Positions 1 through 8,848 of a stretch of DNA of 64,000 nucleotides are shown one piece after another; the stretch's first letter is position 1, and each line of letters opens with the position of its first letter. Location of the stretch: positions 290,748 through 354,747 of the forward strand of contig NZ_LIGE01000037.1 in the NCBI RefSeq assembly GCF_001297015.1. The letters are read 5' to 3'. Made by a program: the position numbers and the translations under genes. Under the pieces are notes generated by a model. That model saw nothing but the letters and a program-made list of their open reading frames with translations, ran no database searches and was not told the origin of the DNA. The DNA comes from Pseudomonas sp. RIT-PI-r (GTDB lineage Bacteria; Pseudomonadota; Gammaproteobacteria; Pseudomonadales; Pseudomonadaceae).

Positions 1-392
1 TCAGCGCGGGCCATTTCCGGGTCGATGTTGTCGACCTTGTTGGCCACCACGTAGGAACGCTTGTTACGTTTGCGCAGGTGTTCGGCGATCATCTGGTCGG
101 CGGCGGTGAAACCGGCCTTGGCATCTACCAGGAACAGCACAACGTCTGCTTCTTCAATGGCCAGCAGCGACTGCTCGGCCATTTTTTCGTCCATACCGTG
201 CTCGTCACCGGAGATACCACCGGTGTCGACCAGAATGTAGGAACGCCCTTGCCACTTGGCCTCACCGTACTGGCGATCACGGGTCAGACCGGACAAGTCG
301 CCGACAATGGCGTCGCGAGTCCTGGTCAGGCGGTTGAACAAGGTGGACTTGCCGACGTTCGGTCGGCCCACCAGGGCGATTACGGGAACCAT
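1..392 (-). CDS. der: GTPase Der (EngA), N-terminal part
   Basis: Ribosome-assembly GTPase with two tandem G domains; only the first ~130 residues lie in the window, the rest runs off the left edge. The start is ATG at 390-392 (MVPVIALVGRPNVGKS). Visible motifs: G1 GRPNVGKS at residues 9-16, G3 DTGG near 56-59 and G4 NKVD near 118-121, all of the first G domain. It is the last gene of a co-oriented run (hisS, yfgM, bamB, der), as in other gammaproteobacteria, but a hairpin with a T-tract separates it from bamB. Start and identity are secure; the C-terminal half is not seen. Confidence 0.95.
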   Translation of the reverse strand, partial: MVPVIALVGRPNVGKSTLFNRLTRTRDAIVGDLSGLTRDRQYGEAKWQGRSYILVDTGGISGDEHGMDEKMAEQSLLAIEEADVVLFLVDAKAGFTAADQMIAEHLRKRNKRSYVVANKVDNIDPEMARA

Positions 393-424
393 GCGGCTCT
401 CCACTTCGTTATTTCAGAAAATAC

Positions 425-447
425 AAAAGCCGCTGCGAGGCAGCGGC
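425..447 (-). terminator. Rho-independent terminator after bamB
   Basis: On the minus strand an 8-bp GC stem (GCCGCTGC/GCAGCGGC, loop CTC) is followed by TTTTGTATTTT. It lies between the bamB stop and the der start, so der may need its own promoter or read-through. Confidence 0.75.
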
Positions 448-528
448 TGGTGCTCGGGGCAACGCCTGTTAGCGCTGCAAGCCCCATGAATCCGGGGCCG
501 CCTGGGGGTTTAACCCCAAGCATAGTTG

Positions 529-1680
529 TTACTTGATGGTCAGGGCTTCCAGTTTGCCGCTGTTGCCATATACATAAATCGTGTCACCCACCACCAGCGG
601 ACGGGCACGCAGGCCGTCGCTGTCGATGCGCTCACGGCCGACGAAACGACCGTCAACCTGACTCAGCAGGTGCAGATAACCTTCCAGGTCACCCACTGCA
701 ACATAGCTGGAGAACACTTCCGGAGCCGACAGTTGACGGCGAGCCAGCGAATCGTTGCTCCACAATGCTGTGGTGGAACGCTCGTCGACGCCTTCAACGG
801 TGCCCGAAGACAGGCTCACGTAAACGCTGCCGAAACCCTGAGCAATACCAGCGTAGCTCGACGCATCGCGCTGCCAGAGTTGACGACCGCTTTCCAGGTC
901 CAGTGCCGCCACGCGACCCTGATAGCTGGCAACGTACAAAGTACCGCCGGACAGCAGCAGACCGCCGTCGATGTCGACCACGCGCTCCAGTTCCGAACGA
1001 CCTTGTGGAATCGCAATGCGTTGTTCCCAGACCGGCACGCCGTTGGAAATGTCCAGAGCAACCACTTTACCGGTCGACAGGCCAGCCACCGCGAGGCGGT
1101 TGGTCACCAGCGGGGCACTGGTGCCACGCAGGGTCAGTACGGCCGGGGTGCTGTCATACACCCAGCGCTGAGTACCGGTCGATGCATCCAGACCGATCAG
1201 ACGATCGTCCTGAGTCTGCACAACCACCACGTCACCGTTGTTGGCCGGTGGCGCGAGGACTTCGCTGTTGACGCGAGCGCGCCACTTCTCTTCACCGTTG
1301 CTGGTGTCCAGAGCGACGACTTCACCGCGCAGGGTGCCGATCAGAACCAGACCGTAACCCACGCCAACGGCGCCGGAGACAGGCAGGTCAAGATCCTGCT
1401 TCCATTTCACGTCGCCATTGCCGCGATCCATGGCCATCACCACGCCGGTCACATCGGCGGCGTAGATGGTGTCACCGTCGATCGCCGGCACCAGCATGTT
1501 GTAGGTTTCGCCCTGACCGTCACCGATCGAACGACTCCACTGCTTGTGCAGAACCACTTCTTCTTTGAAGTCGGTCAGTTCAGCCGGTGGCAATTCTTTC
1601 TTGCTGTTGCTGCTGCAACCCGCGGCCAGAAGGGCCAGAGCCAGCAATGCTGCATGCTTCCAACGGATCACGTCACGCAT
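529..1680 (-). CDS. bamB: Outer membrane assembly lipoprotein BamB
   Basis: Beta-propeller lipoprotein of the BAM complex that inserts outer-membrane proteins. 383 residues. The start at 1680 (MRDVIRWKHAALL) gives a lipoprotein signal ending in the lipobox LAAGC; an in-frame upstream start at 1779 would bury this signal and was rejected. Repeated PQQ-like blades are visible (e.g. GEEKWRARV, GTQRWVYDS, GRQLWQRDA, TALWSNDS). Its start overlaps the end of yfgM by 8 bp, suggesting co-translation. Sequence and neighbours agree with the family. Confidence 0.95.
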   Translation of the reverse strand: MRDVIRWKHAALLALALLAAGCSSNSKKELPPAELTDFKEEVVLHKQWSRSIGDGQGETYNMLVPAIDGDTIYAADVTGVVMAMDRGNGDVKWKQDLDLPVSGAVGVGYGLVLIGTLRGEVVALDTSNGEEKWRARVNSEVLAPPANNGDVVVVQTQDDRLIGLDASTGTQRWVYDSTPAVLTLRGTSAPLVTNRLAVAGLSTGKVVALDISNGVPVWEQRIAIPQGRSELERVVDIDGGLLLSGGTLYVASYQGRVAALDLESGRQLWQRDASSYAGIAQGFGSVYVSLSSGTVEGVDERSTTALWSNDSLARRQLSAPEVFSSYVAVGDLEGYLHLLSQVDGRFVGRERIDSDGLRARPLVVGDTIYVYGNSGKLEALTIK

Positions 1681-2314
1681 CCCCTTTGGCCAGGTCGTCG
1701 AGCTTGATTTGAAGGCCACCGACCGCCGCTTCATCCGACAGTGCCGCCTTGGCTTTTTGATACGCCTTGTTCGCGTCATCGGTACGGCCCAACTGCACCA
1801 GCAGGTCGCCCTTGAGTTCTTCGCGAGTCGCCAGGAACGCTTTGTCGGCGTCGCCGTCGAGCAGTTTCAGGGCATCTTCAGCCTTGTTCTGTGCGCCGAG
1901 TACCTGCGCCAGACGCTGACGGGCGATTTCGCCCAGCGCCGGGTTGGCCGGTTTGTCGACGATGGCTTTCAGCTCGGTCGCGGCGTCGTCCAGCTTGCCG
2001 CTGTCCACAGCCACTTTGGCCACGAACAGGCTGCCGTACTGCGCATAGGCAGAACCGCCGAACTCGCTGTTGAGCTTGCCGGCCAAGTCCGCAACGCGGG
2101 CGGCATCAGGCTTGCCGTCAGGCGTCAGCGTGGTTTCCAGCAATTGCTGATAGAGCACCGAGGCGCCTTGCGACTGGTTGCTCTGGTATTTGTGATATGC
2201 CTGCCAGCCGAACACGATGACCAGCGCCAACAGGCCGCCGGTGACCAGAGGTTTGCCGTTGCGTGTCCACCAGTCTTTCAAATCCGCCAACTGTTCGTCT
2301 TCGGTACTCGACAC
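1673..2314 (-). CDS. yfgM: YfgM-like TPR ancillary SecYEG/periplasmic chaperone-associated protein
   Basis: 213-residue single-pass inner-membrane protein. N-terminal cytoplasmic stretch, a membrane helix near residues 23-42 (PLVTGGLLALVIVFGWQAY), then a periplasmic helical region of TPR_21 type. The family (YfgM/AncA) links the Sec translocon to periplasmic chaperones. It sits between hisS and bamB, the conserved location. The start at 2314 (MSSTEDEQLADLKDWW) matches the family N-terminus. Confidence 0.9.
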   Translation of the reverse strand: MSSTEDEQLADLKDWWTRNGKPLVTGGLLALVIVFGWQAYHKYQSNQSQGASVLYQQLLETTLTPDGKPDAARVADLAGKLNSEFGGSAYAQYGSLFVAKVAVDSGKLDDAATELKAIVDKPANPALGEIARQRLAQVLGAQNKAEDALKLLDGDADKAFLATREELKGDLLVQLGRTDDANKAYQKAKAALSDEAAVGGLQIKLDDLAKGDA

Positions 2315-2355
2315 CCCAATACTCCTTAATCGCTAAATCGGCTGTTTGGACAGCT

Positions 2356-3645
2356 TCAACCCTGCACGACGCAGGTGGCCAGGTGAGCGGCGAGCGCATC
2401 CCAGGCAATGCTTTGTTGTTCGCCCTGGCCACGCAGGGGTTTGAAACCTACCACTTGCTGGGCCATTTCGTCGTCACCGAGGATCAGTGCGTACAGCGCA
2501 CCGCTCTTGTCGGCCTTCTTGAACTGGCTTTTGAAGCTGCCGGCGCCGGCATTGACTTGCAGGCGCAGGTTTGGAAGTTGATCGCGAACACGTTCTGCCA
2601 GGGCCAGACCGGCCAGCTCGGCTTCTTCACCGAAGGCGCAGAGGTAGACATCGACCTGACGGGAGATTTCTTCCGGGATCTGCTCCAGGGTTTCGAGCAT
2701 CAACACCAGACGCTCGATGCCCATGGCGAAACCGACGCCAGTGGTCGGCTTGCCGCCCATCTGCTCGACCAGACCGTCGTAACGACCGCCGGCGCAGACA
2801 GTGCCCTGGGCGCCGAGCTTGTCGGTGACCCATTCGAAAACGGTTTTGCTGTAGTAATCGAGGCCGCGCACCAGCTTCGGGTTGAGCACGTAAGGGATGC
2901 CGACGGCATCCAGACGCGATTTCAAGCCTTCGAAGTGAGCACGGGATTCGTCGTCGAGGTAGTCGGCCATTTTCGGCGCATCGACCAGCACTGCTTGGGT
3001 GTCGGCATTTTTTGTGTCGAGCACGCGCAGCGGGTTGGTTTTCAGGCGACGCTGGCTGTCTTCGTCGAGCTTGTCGTGGTGCGCCGAGAGGTACTCGACC
3101 AGCGCTTCACGGTAGCGACCACGGGACTCGCTGGTGCCGAGGCTGTTGAGTTCGAGTTTGACCGCATCACGAATGCCCAGCTCGCCCCACAGGCGCCAGG
3201 TCATGGTGATCAGCTCGGCGTCGATGTCCGGACCGTCGAGGTTGAACACTTCCAGACCGATCTGGTGGAACTGGCGATAACGACCTTTCTGCGGACGCTC
3301 GTGGCGGAACATCGGGCCGATGTACCAGAGTTTCTGCACCTGGCCACCGCCGGTAATGCCGTGCTCAAGTACAGCACGCACGCACGCCGCCGTGCCTTCC
3401 GGACGCAGGGTCAGGGAGTCGCCGTTGCGGTCTTCGAAGGTATACATCTCTTTTTCGACGATGTCGGTCACTTCACCGATCGAGCGCTTGAACAGCTCGG
3501 TGAACTCGACGATCGGCATGCGGATCTGCTTGTAACCGTAGTTATCCAGCAGACGTGCGACAGTGCCTTCGAAATAACGCCACAGGGGGGTCTGTTCGGG
3601 CAGGATGTCGTTCATGCCACGAATGGCTTGCAATGACTTGCTCAC
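2356..3645 (-). CDS. hisS: Histidyl-tRNA synthetase
   Basis: Class II synthetase charging tRNA-His in the cytoplasm; 429 residues, the usual length. N-terminus MSKSLQAIRGMNDILPEQ, motif 2 region RHERPQKGRYRQFHQIGLE, histidine-specific RGLDYYSKTVFEW, and motif 3 GVGFAMGIERL are all present, followed by the anticodon-binding domain. It lies 37 bp downstream of ispG in the same transcription direction. Confidence 0.97.
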   Translation of the reverse strand: MSKSLQAIRGMNDILPEQTPLWRYFEGTVARLLDNYGYKQIRMPIVEFTELFKRSIGEVTDIVEKEMYTFEDRNGDSLTLRPEGTAACVRAVLEHGITGGGQVQKLWYIGPMFRHERPQKGRYRQFHQIGLEVFNLDGPDIDAELITMTWRLWGELGIRDAVKLELNSLGTSESRGRYREALVEYLSAHHDKLDEDSQRRLKTNPLRVLDTKNADTQAVLVDAPKMADYLDDESRAHFEGLKSRLDAVGIPYVLNPKLVRGLDYYSKTVFEWVTDKLGAQGTVCAGGRYDGLVEQMGGKPTTGVGFAMGIERLVLMLETLEQIPEEISRQVDVYLCAFGEEAELAGLALAERVRDQLPNLRLQVNAGAGSFKSQFKKADKSGALYALILGDDEMAQQVVGFKPLRGQGEQQSIAWDALAAHLATCVVQG

Positions 3646-3682
3646 TTTAAATCCTTAAATTCGTTCGGCTCTTCAGTCAGGG

Positions 3683-4792
3683 TCAGCCGCGCGCAATTAC
3701 GGCAGCGTCAGCTTCGACCTTTTCGGCCGCTTTCTGGCGGATCAGCCTTTCCAGCTCGTCCACCAGATTGTCATTCGTCAGTTTCTGCGCCGGCTTGCCG
3801 TCGATGTAAATCAGGTTTGGCGTGCCGCCGGTCAAGCCGATATGGGCTTCCTTGGCTTCGCCGGGGCCGTTGACCACGCAACCGATCACCGCGACATCCA
3901 GCGGCACCAGCAGGTCTTCAAGGCGCCCTTCCAGCTCGTTCATGGTTTTCACCACATCGAAGTTCTGCCGCGAGCAGCTCGGGCAGGCGATGAAGTTGAT
4001 GCCACGGGAACGCAGATGCAAAGACTTGAGAATGTCGTAACCGACCTTCACTTCCTCGACCGGATCGGCCGCCAGCGAGATGCGGATAGTATCGCCAATC
4101 CCTTCGGCGAGCAGCATACCTAGGCCCACGGCGGATTTCACTGTGCCCGAACGCAATCCACCGGCTTCGGTGATGCCGAGGTGCAGCGGCTGAACGATTT
4201 CTTTCGCCAGCAAGCGGTAGGCTTCGACGGCCATGAACACGTCGGAAGCCTTCACGCTGACCTTGAAGTCCTGGAAATTCAGGCGTTCGAGGTGTTCAAC
4301 GTGGCGCAAAGCAGATTCGACCAGCGCCGCTGGCGTCGGCTCGCCGTATTTCTTCTGCAGGTCTTTTTCCAGCGAACCGGCGTTGACGCCGATGCGGATC
4401 GGAATCCCGCGATCACGGGCAGCATCGACCACGGCGCGCACGCGGTCTTCACGACCGATGTTGCCCGGGTTGATACGCAGGCAATCCACACCCAGCTCAG
4501 CGACTCGCAAAGCAATCTTGTAGTCGAAGTGGATGTCGGCAACCAGCGGCACCTTGACCAGTTGCTTGATTTTGCCGAACGCCTCGGCGGCGTCCATGTC
4601 CGGCACCGAAACGCGGACGATATCGACGCCAGCGGCTTCCAGACGATTGATTTGCGCAACGGTGGCGGCAACGTCATTGGTGTCGCTGTTGGTCATGCTC
4701 TGCACCGCGATCGGCGCATCGCCGCCCACCGGTACGTTGCCGACCCAGATCTTGCGCGAAACGCGACGTTTGATTGGAGATTCGCCGTGCAT
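3683..4792 (-). CDS. ispG: 4-hydroxy-3-methylbut-2-enyl diphosphate synthase (flavodoxin)
   Basis: Fe-S enzyme of the MEP isoprenoid pathway converting MEcPP to HMBPP. 369 residues. The C-terminal cluster ligands are visible in FIACPSCSRQNFDV and IGCVVNGPGEAKEAHIG; the TIM-barrel part carries PIAVQSMTNSDT and LVADIHFDYKIAL. Its start is 3 bp after the rodZ stop, the common rodZ-ispG arrangement. Confidence 0.97.
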   Translation of the reverse strand: MHGESPIKRRVSRKIWVGNVPVGGDAPIAVQSMTNSDTNDVAATVAQINRLEAAGVDIVRVSVPDMDAAEAFGKIKQLVKVPLVADIHFDYKIALRVAELGVDCLRINPGNIGREDRVRAVVDAARDRGIPIRIGVNAGSLEKDLQKKYGEPTPAALVESALRHVEHLERLNFQDFKVSVKASDVFMAVEAYRLLAKEIVQPLHLGITEAGGLRSGTVKSAVGLGMLLAEGIGDTIRISLAADPVEEVKVGYDILKSLHLRSRGINFIACPSCSRQNFDVVKTMNELEGRLEDLLVPLDVAVIGCVVNGPGEAKEAHIGLTGGTPNLIYIDGKPAQKLTNDNLVDELERLIRQKAAEKVEADAAVIARG

Positions 4793-4795
4793 GAC

Positions 4796-5833
4796 TTATT
4801 GACCCAACTTCAGGCGAGCAGTCTCGCCACTGGTGAACGGAGCGATATCGACCGGTTGGCCGTTGTAGCTGACCTGCGCGGCACGGGCTACACCCAGACG
4901 CACGTTAAGCGGCGGCTTGCCGGAAACGCTGACGCTATCGCCTTTATGCTTGAGACCACTGAAGATCACTTTGCCACGACCGTCGGTCACTTGTGCCCAG
5001 CAATCGGCGCTGAACTGCAGTTGTACCTGACCATCGCCAGCCACTGGTGCGACCGTTTCTGCGGGGGCTGCCGGGGCAGCAGGAACAACCGGAGCGGTAA
5101 CGGTCGGCGCTGGAGTGGCCGGCACGTTTGGCGCTGGGGTAGCCGGAGTAGCAACAACCGGTGCCGGCGTATGAACCGGGGCGGTCGGCGTTGCAGCCGG
5201 AGCAGTTGGAGTGGTTGCCGGAGCAGCGCCTTCGGCACCGGTCGATTCAGCCGTGGTTTCGGACTGAGGCAACGCCAGTGTCGTCGAAGTGTCAGCCTGA
5301 TTTTCCTCGACTGCCTGGTCTTCCGGCTCATCGATCGGGTGAATCTGGGTCGTACCGTCGGCACCTTCGACTTCAACGTGCTCAGGCGCCAGAGACGTCA
5401 GGTCCTTGGTGCGCAGCGAGGTCTGATCCTGCCACCAGACGAAACCACCGCCGATGACCGCAATCAGCAACAACAGGCTGACGATCCGCAAAATGGTGTG
5501 GGAGACCCGCACCGGCTCTTCGATACGGCCGAGGGCGTGAACATTGCTGCCTTGGGAATCGGTACCGGTGGATTGGTCGAACTGCTGAACCAGAACGGTC
5601 TGGTCCATGCCGAGCAATTTGGCATAGGCGCGAATATAACCGCGAGCGAAGGTATGCCCCGGCAGCTTGTCGAAAGCGCCGGCTTCAAGATTGCTCAGGG
5701 AAGTCACGGTGAGGTTGAGCTTGAGGGCCACTTCGGCCAGCGACCAGCCATTGCTTTCGCGGGCCTGGCGCAGGGTCTCACCGGGGTTAACGCGATTCGC
5801 TGCTACAACTTCGGGATGCGCCGCTTTCATCAT
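4796..5833 (-). CDS. rodZ: Cytoskeletal protein RodZ (HTH + membrane helix + DUF4115)
   Basis: Links MreB to the elongation machinery. 345 residues: N-terminal Xre-type HTH (about 15-85, ETLRQARESNGWSLAEVALKL), one membrane helix near 112-134 (ILRIVSLLLLIAVIGGGFVWW), a Pro/Ala/Thr-rich periplasmic linker of about 100 residues, and a C-terminal DUF4115 beta domain (VQLQFSADCWAQVTDGRGKVI). The start overlaps the pilW stop by 4 bp (ATGA). The linker is low complexity and likely varies among strains. Confidence 0.95.
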   Translation of the reverse strand: MMKAAHPEVVAANRVNPGETLRQARESNGWSLAEVALKLNLTVTSLSNLEAGAFDKLPGHTFARGYIRAYAKLLGMDQTVLVQQFDQSTGTDSQGSNVHALGRIEEPVRVSHTILRIVSLLLLIAVIGGGFVWWQDQTSLRTKDLTSLAPEHVEVEGADGTTQIHPIDEPEDQAVEENQADTSTTLALPQSETTAESTGAEGAAPATTPTAPAATPTAPVHTPAPVVATPATPAPNVPATPAPTVTAPVVPAAPAAPAETVAPVAGDGQVQLQFSADCWAQVTDGRGKVIFSGLKHKGDSVSVSGKPPLNVRLGVARAAQVSYNGQPVDIAPFTSGETARLKLGQ

Positions 5834-6588
5834 TGCTCCGACAGGTATTGCTGATATTCCGGCGTACCGGGATAGAGTCGTTTTAATTGCAGGCCATAAC
5901 TGGCGGCCTTGTCGCGATCTTCAAACACTTTTGCCAGCCGAACGCCGAGCAATAGACTACGTGCATTTTGTTCGGTGAGCAGGCTGAAACGGTCGTAATA
6001 GTCACGCGCGGGCACATAATGCCTGTCTTCGTAGGACAACTCAGCCATTTCCAGCAATGCGCGCGGTTGTTGACGGTTCAAACGCAGGGCCTTTTCCAGC
6101 TGTTGCTGCGCCAGATCACGCTGACCGAGCTTCGCGGCCGTCATGCCGAGGTTCTCGAACACACGCGAACGCTCAGGATACAGGGTATCGGCGGCGGCCT
6201 GTTCAAAACGCTCGTAGGCTTCTTTATAACGCTGTTGTTCGTAGAGAAAACTGCCGTAGTTGTTGAGGATGCGCGCATCGGCGGGACGGGAGGACAAAGC
6301 CTTGCGGAAGTGTTCGTCGGCCAGTTCCGGCTCCATTTCGGACTGAAACACCAGCCCGAGGGCCGCGTTGGCGTCAGGATCGGAACCGTCGATCTCCAGC
6401 GCCTTCTTCAGCGGCACCTTGGCCCGCTCGCTCATGCCTTGCTGCAAGTATCCCAGCCCCAGCTGCACGTAGGCAGCCCGCGCTTCATCGCGGCCCTTGC
6501 TGGTCTTCATCGGGTTGTAGTCACCCGACAGGACACAACCAGCACACAGGCTGGCCAACAGCAACAGCAGCGCAAAGCGCAGGGACAT
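5830..6588 (-). CDS. pilW: Type IV pilus biogenesis/stability lipoprotein PilW (PilF)
   Basis: Outer-membrane pilotin for the PilQ secretin. 252 residues with a lipoprotein signal (LLLLASLCAGC) followed by several TPR motifs (YVQLGLGYLQQGMSERAKVPLKKAL, NAALGLVFQ, NNYGSFLYEQQRYKEAYERF). It lies 12 bp downstream of rlmN in the conserved order rlmN-pilW-rodZ-ispG. Confidence 0.93.
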   Translation of the reverse strand: MSLRFALLLLLASLCAGCVLSGDYNPMKTSKGRDEARAAYVQLGLGYLQQGMSERAKVPLKKALEIDGSDPDANAALGLVFQSEMEPELADEHFRKALSSRPADARILNNYGSFLYEQQRYKEAYERFEQAAADTLYPERSRVFENLGMTAAKLGQRDLAQQQLEKALRLNRQQPRALLEMAELSYEDRHYVPARDYYDRFSLLTEQNARSLLLGVRLAKVFEDRDKAASYGLQLKRLYPGTPEYQQYLSEQ

Positions 6589-6600
6589 AGAGATCCTCTC

Positions 6601-7749
6601 TTAGTTAGTGTTCGCGGCGTTCTGTGCCAGATCGCTGTCGGCGCTCAACTCACGCACGGCGATATAACGTTCGCTGCGACGGGTGCGATCCAGCACCTGC
6701 CCTACCAATTGACCACATGCAGCGTCGATGTCTTCACCACGGGTGGTGCGGACAGTGACGTTGAAACCGGCCTGATGCAACTGATCCTGGAAACGACGGA
6801 TCGCGTTGTTGCTCGGGCGCTCGTACCCGGAATGCGGGAACGGGTTGAACGGAATCAGGTTGATCTTGCACGGAATATTCTTCAGTAGCTCGATCATCTC
6901 AACGGCGTGTTCAACTTTATCGTTGATGTCCTTGAGCAAGGTGTACTCGATGGTCAGCACGCGTTTTTCGCCCAGGGACGACATGTAGCGCTGGCACGAC
7001 TCGAGCAGCATCTTAAGCGGATATTTCTTGTTGATCGGCACCAATTGGTTACGCAATGCGTCATTCGGTGCGTGCAGGGACAACGCCAGGGACACGTCGA
7101 TGTGCTTGGCCAGCTCATCGATCATCGGCACCACGCCCGAAGTGGACAGGGTCACGCGGCGCTTGGAGATCCCGTAGCCGAGGTCATCCATCATCAGATG
7201 CATGGCGGCGACGACGTTGTCGAAGTTCAGCAGTGGCTCACCCATGCCCATCATCACCACGTTGGTGATGGCACGGTCGACGGTTGCCGGGACACTGCCG
7301 AAAGATTTGTTGGCAATCCACACCTGACCGATGACTTCGGCGGCGGTGAGGTTGCTATTGAAGCCTTGCTTGCCGGTGGAGCAGAAACTGCAATCCAGGG
7401 CACAGCCTGCCTGGGACGAAACGCACAATGTGCCGCGCTTGCCCTGGGGAATGTACACGGTCTCGACGCAGCTGCCGGACGCCACGCGCACCACCCATTT
7501 ACGGGTGCCGTCGCTGGAGATGTCCTCGCTGACCACTTCCGGACCACGGACCTCAGCAATAACCTTGAGCTTGTCGCGCAAGGCCTTGCTGACGTTCGTC
7601 ATGGCGTCGAAATCATCGACACCAAAGTGGTGAATCCATTTCATTACCTGACCGGCACGGAAACGCTTCTCCCCGATTGAGTCGAAGAATTTTTCCATTT
7701 CCTGTTGAGTCAGACCCAGCAGGTTGGTTTTTACAGTCGATGTAGTCAT
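6601..7749 (-). CDS. rlmN: Dual-specificity 23S rRNA/tRNA (adenine-C2) methyltransferase RlmN
   Basis: Radical SAM enzyme methylating A2503 of 23S rRNA and A37 of tRNAs. 382 residues. The CX3CX2C cluster motif is seen as CALDCSFCSTG, the methyl-carrying cysteine region as DIDAACGQLVGQ near the C-terminus, and family blocks VVMMGMGEPLLNFDNV and SLHAPNDALRNQLVPIN. Lies 28 bp downstream of ndk. Confidence 0.97.
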   Translation of the reverse strand: MTTSTVKTNLLGLTQQEMEKFFDSIGEKRFRAGQVMKWIHHFGVDDFDAMTNVSKALRDKLKVIAEVRGPEVVSEDISSDGTRKWVVRVASGSCVETVYIPQGKRGTLCVSSQAGCALDCSFCSTGKQGFNSNLTAAEVIGQVWIANKSFGSVPATVDRAITNVVMMGMGEPLLNFDNVVAAMHLMMDDLGYGISKRRVTLSTSGVVPMIDELAKHIDVSLALSLHAPNDALRNQLVPINKKYPLKMLLESCQRYMSSLGEKRVLTIEYTLLKDINDKVEHAVEMIELLKNIPCKINLIPFNPFPHSGYERPSNNAIRRFQDQLHQAGFNVTVRTTRGEDIDAACGQLVGQVLDRTRRSERYIAVRELSADSDLAQNAANTN

Positions 7750-7777
7750 GGATTCACCTTCACTCTTAAGCCAATGC

Positions 7778-8203
7778 TTAGCGAGTGGTTACTTCAGTAG
7801 CTGCGAAGAAGTACGAGATTTCACGAGCAGCTGCGGCTTCGGAGTCCGAACCGTGAACAGCGTTGGCGTCGATGGAATCAGCGAAGTCAGCGCGGATGGT
7901 GCCGGCAGCAGCTTCTTTAGGGTTGGTAGCGCCCATCAGCTCACGGTTCAGAGCGATAGCGTTTTCGCCTTCCAGAACCTGAACAACAACAGGACCGGAG
8001 ATCATGAAAGCAACCAGGTCGCCGAAGAAACCACGAGCGCTGTGCTCAGCGTAGAAGCCTTCAGCTTCGGCTTTGGACAGTTGCTTCAGTTTCGAAGCTA
8101 CAACGCGCAGGCCGGCTTTTTCGAAACGAGTGGTGATTTCGCCGATGACGTTTTTTGCAACAGCGTCAGGCTTGATGATGGAGAAAGTGCGTTGAACAGC
8201 CAT
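7778..8203 (-). CDS. ndk: Nucleoside diphosphate kinase
   Basis: Transfers gamma-phosphate between nucleoside di- and triphosphates. 141 residues, typical. Starts MAVQRTFSIIKPDAVAKN; the phospho-histidine is in NAVHGSDS near the C-terminus. A terminator separates it from iscX upstream, so its promoter should lie in the 88-bp gap. Confidence 0.97.
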   Translation of the reverse strand: MAVQRTFSIIKPDAVAKNVIGEITTRFEKAGLRVVASKLKQLSKAEAEGFYAEHSARGFFGDLVAFMISGPVVVQVLEGENAIALNRELMGATNPKEAAAGTIRADFADSIDANAVHGSDSEAAAAREISYFFAATEVTTR

Positions 8204-8230
8204 GGTGTAACTCCAGAAACGGTAATTTGC

Positions 8231-8262
8231 GAAAAATTAAACCCGCGAATTATACGCGGGTT
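8231..8262 (-). terminator. Terminator at the end of the isc operon
   Basis: Minus-strand stem AACCCGCG/CGCGGGTT with a 7-nt loop followed by TAATTTTTC. It lies after iscX and before ndk, marking the 3' end of the isc transcript. Confidence 0.75.
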
Positions 8263-8291
8263 CTTGGGTATTGCCTAACCTGCGAGGACGA

Positions 8292-8492
8292 TCAGTCCAA
8301 TTCTTCAGCCCAGAGCGTCTGAACCGCTTCCAACACCTTCTCGCCAACACGACCAGAGGTATTGTCAAAATCCGGCAGCTCTTTGATCCATTGCTGCAGA
8401 TCGACGAAATTGACAGAAAACGGGTCTACGCCCGGCTTGGCCTCGGCCAACTCTTCTGCAATACGTTGAACATCATTCCAACCGTAGCTCAT
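8292..8492 (-). CDS. iscX: Fe-S assembly protein IscX
   Basis: 66-residue acidic protein that binds iron and IscS and modulates cysteine desulfurase activity. Starts MSYGWNDVQRIAEELAEAKPG, with the family's conserved acidic C-terminal part (DFDNTSGRVGEKVLEAVQTLW). Last gene of the isc operon, 14 bp after fdx. Confidence 0.95.
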   Translation of the reverse strand: MSYGWNDVQRIAEELAEAKPGVDPFSVNFVDLQQWIKELPDFDNTSGRVGEKVLEAVQTLWAEELD

Positions 8493-8506
8493 GACAGTCT
8501 TACCAG

Positions 8507-8848
8507 TCAGTGCGGCGCTTCGGCCGCATGGTTAAGCGAATATTTCGGAATCTCGACGGTGATGTCTTCTTCACCAACGATAGCCTGGCAAGCCAGACGA
8601 GATTGCGCTTCCAGACCCCAGGCACGATCAAGGAAGTCTTCTTCCAGCTCGTCAGCCTCCTCCATCGAGTCGAAACCCTCACGGATGATGCAGTGACAAG
8701 TGGTGCAAGCACACACGCCGCCGCAAGCACTTTCCATCTCGATGTGGTGTTCGTGGGCCAGTTCGAGAATCGAAGTGCCAGGCGCAGCGTCGACCACCAT
8801 ACCCTCAGGGCAGAACTTCTCGTGGGGCAGAAAAATGACCTGCGGCAT
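8507..8848 (-). CDS. fdx: ISC-type [2Fe-2S] ferredoxin
   Basis: 113-residue adrenodoxin-like ferredoxin that supplies electrons for cluster assembly. Cluster cysteines are visible in CGGVCACTTCH and a further C in SRLACQ. It starts with MPQVIFLPHEKFCPEG. Its start overlaps the last base of the hscA stop. Confidence 0.96.
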   Translation of the reverse strand: MPQVIFLPHEKFCPEGMVVDAAPGTSILELAHEHHIEMESACGGVCACTTCHCIIREGFDSMEEADELEEDFLDRAWGLEAQSRLACQAIVGEEDITVEIPKYSLNHAAEAPH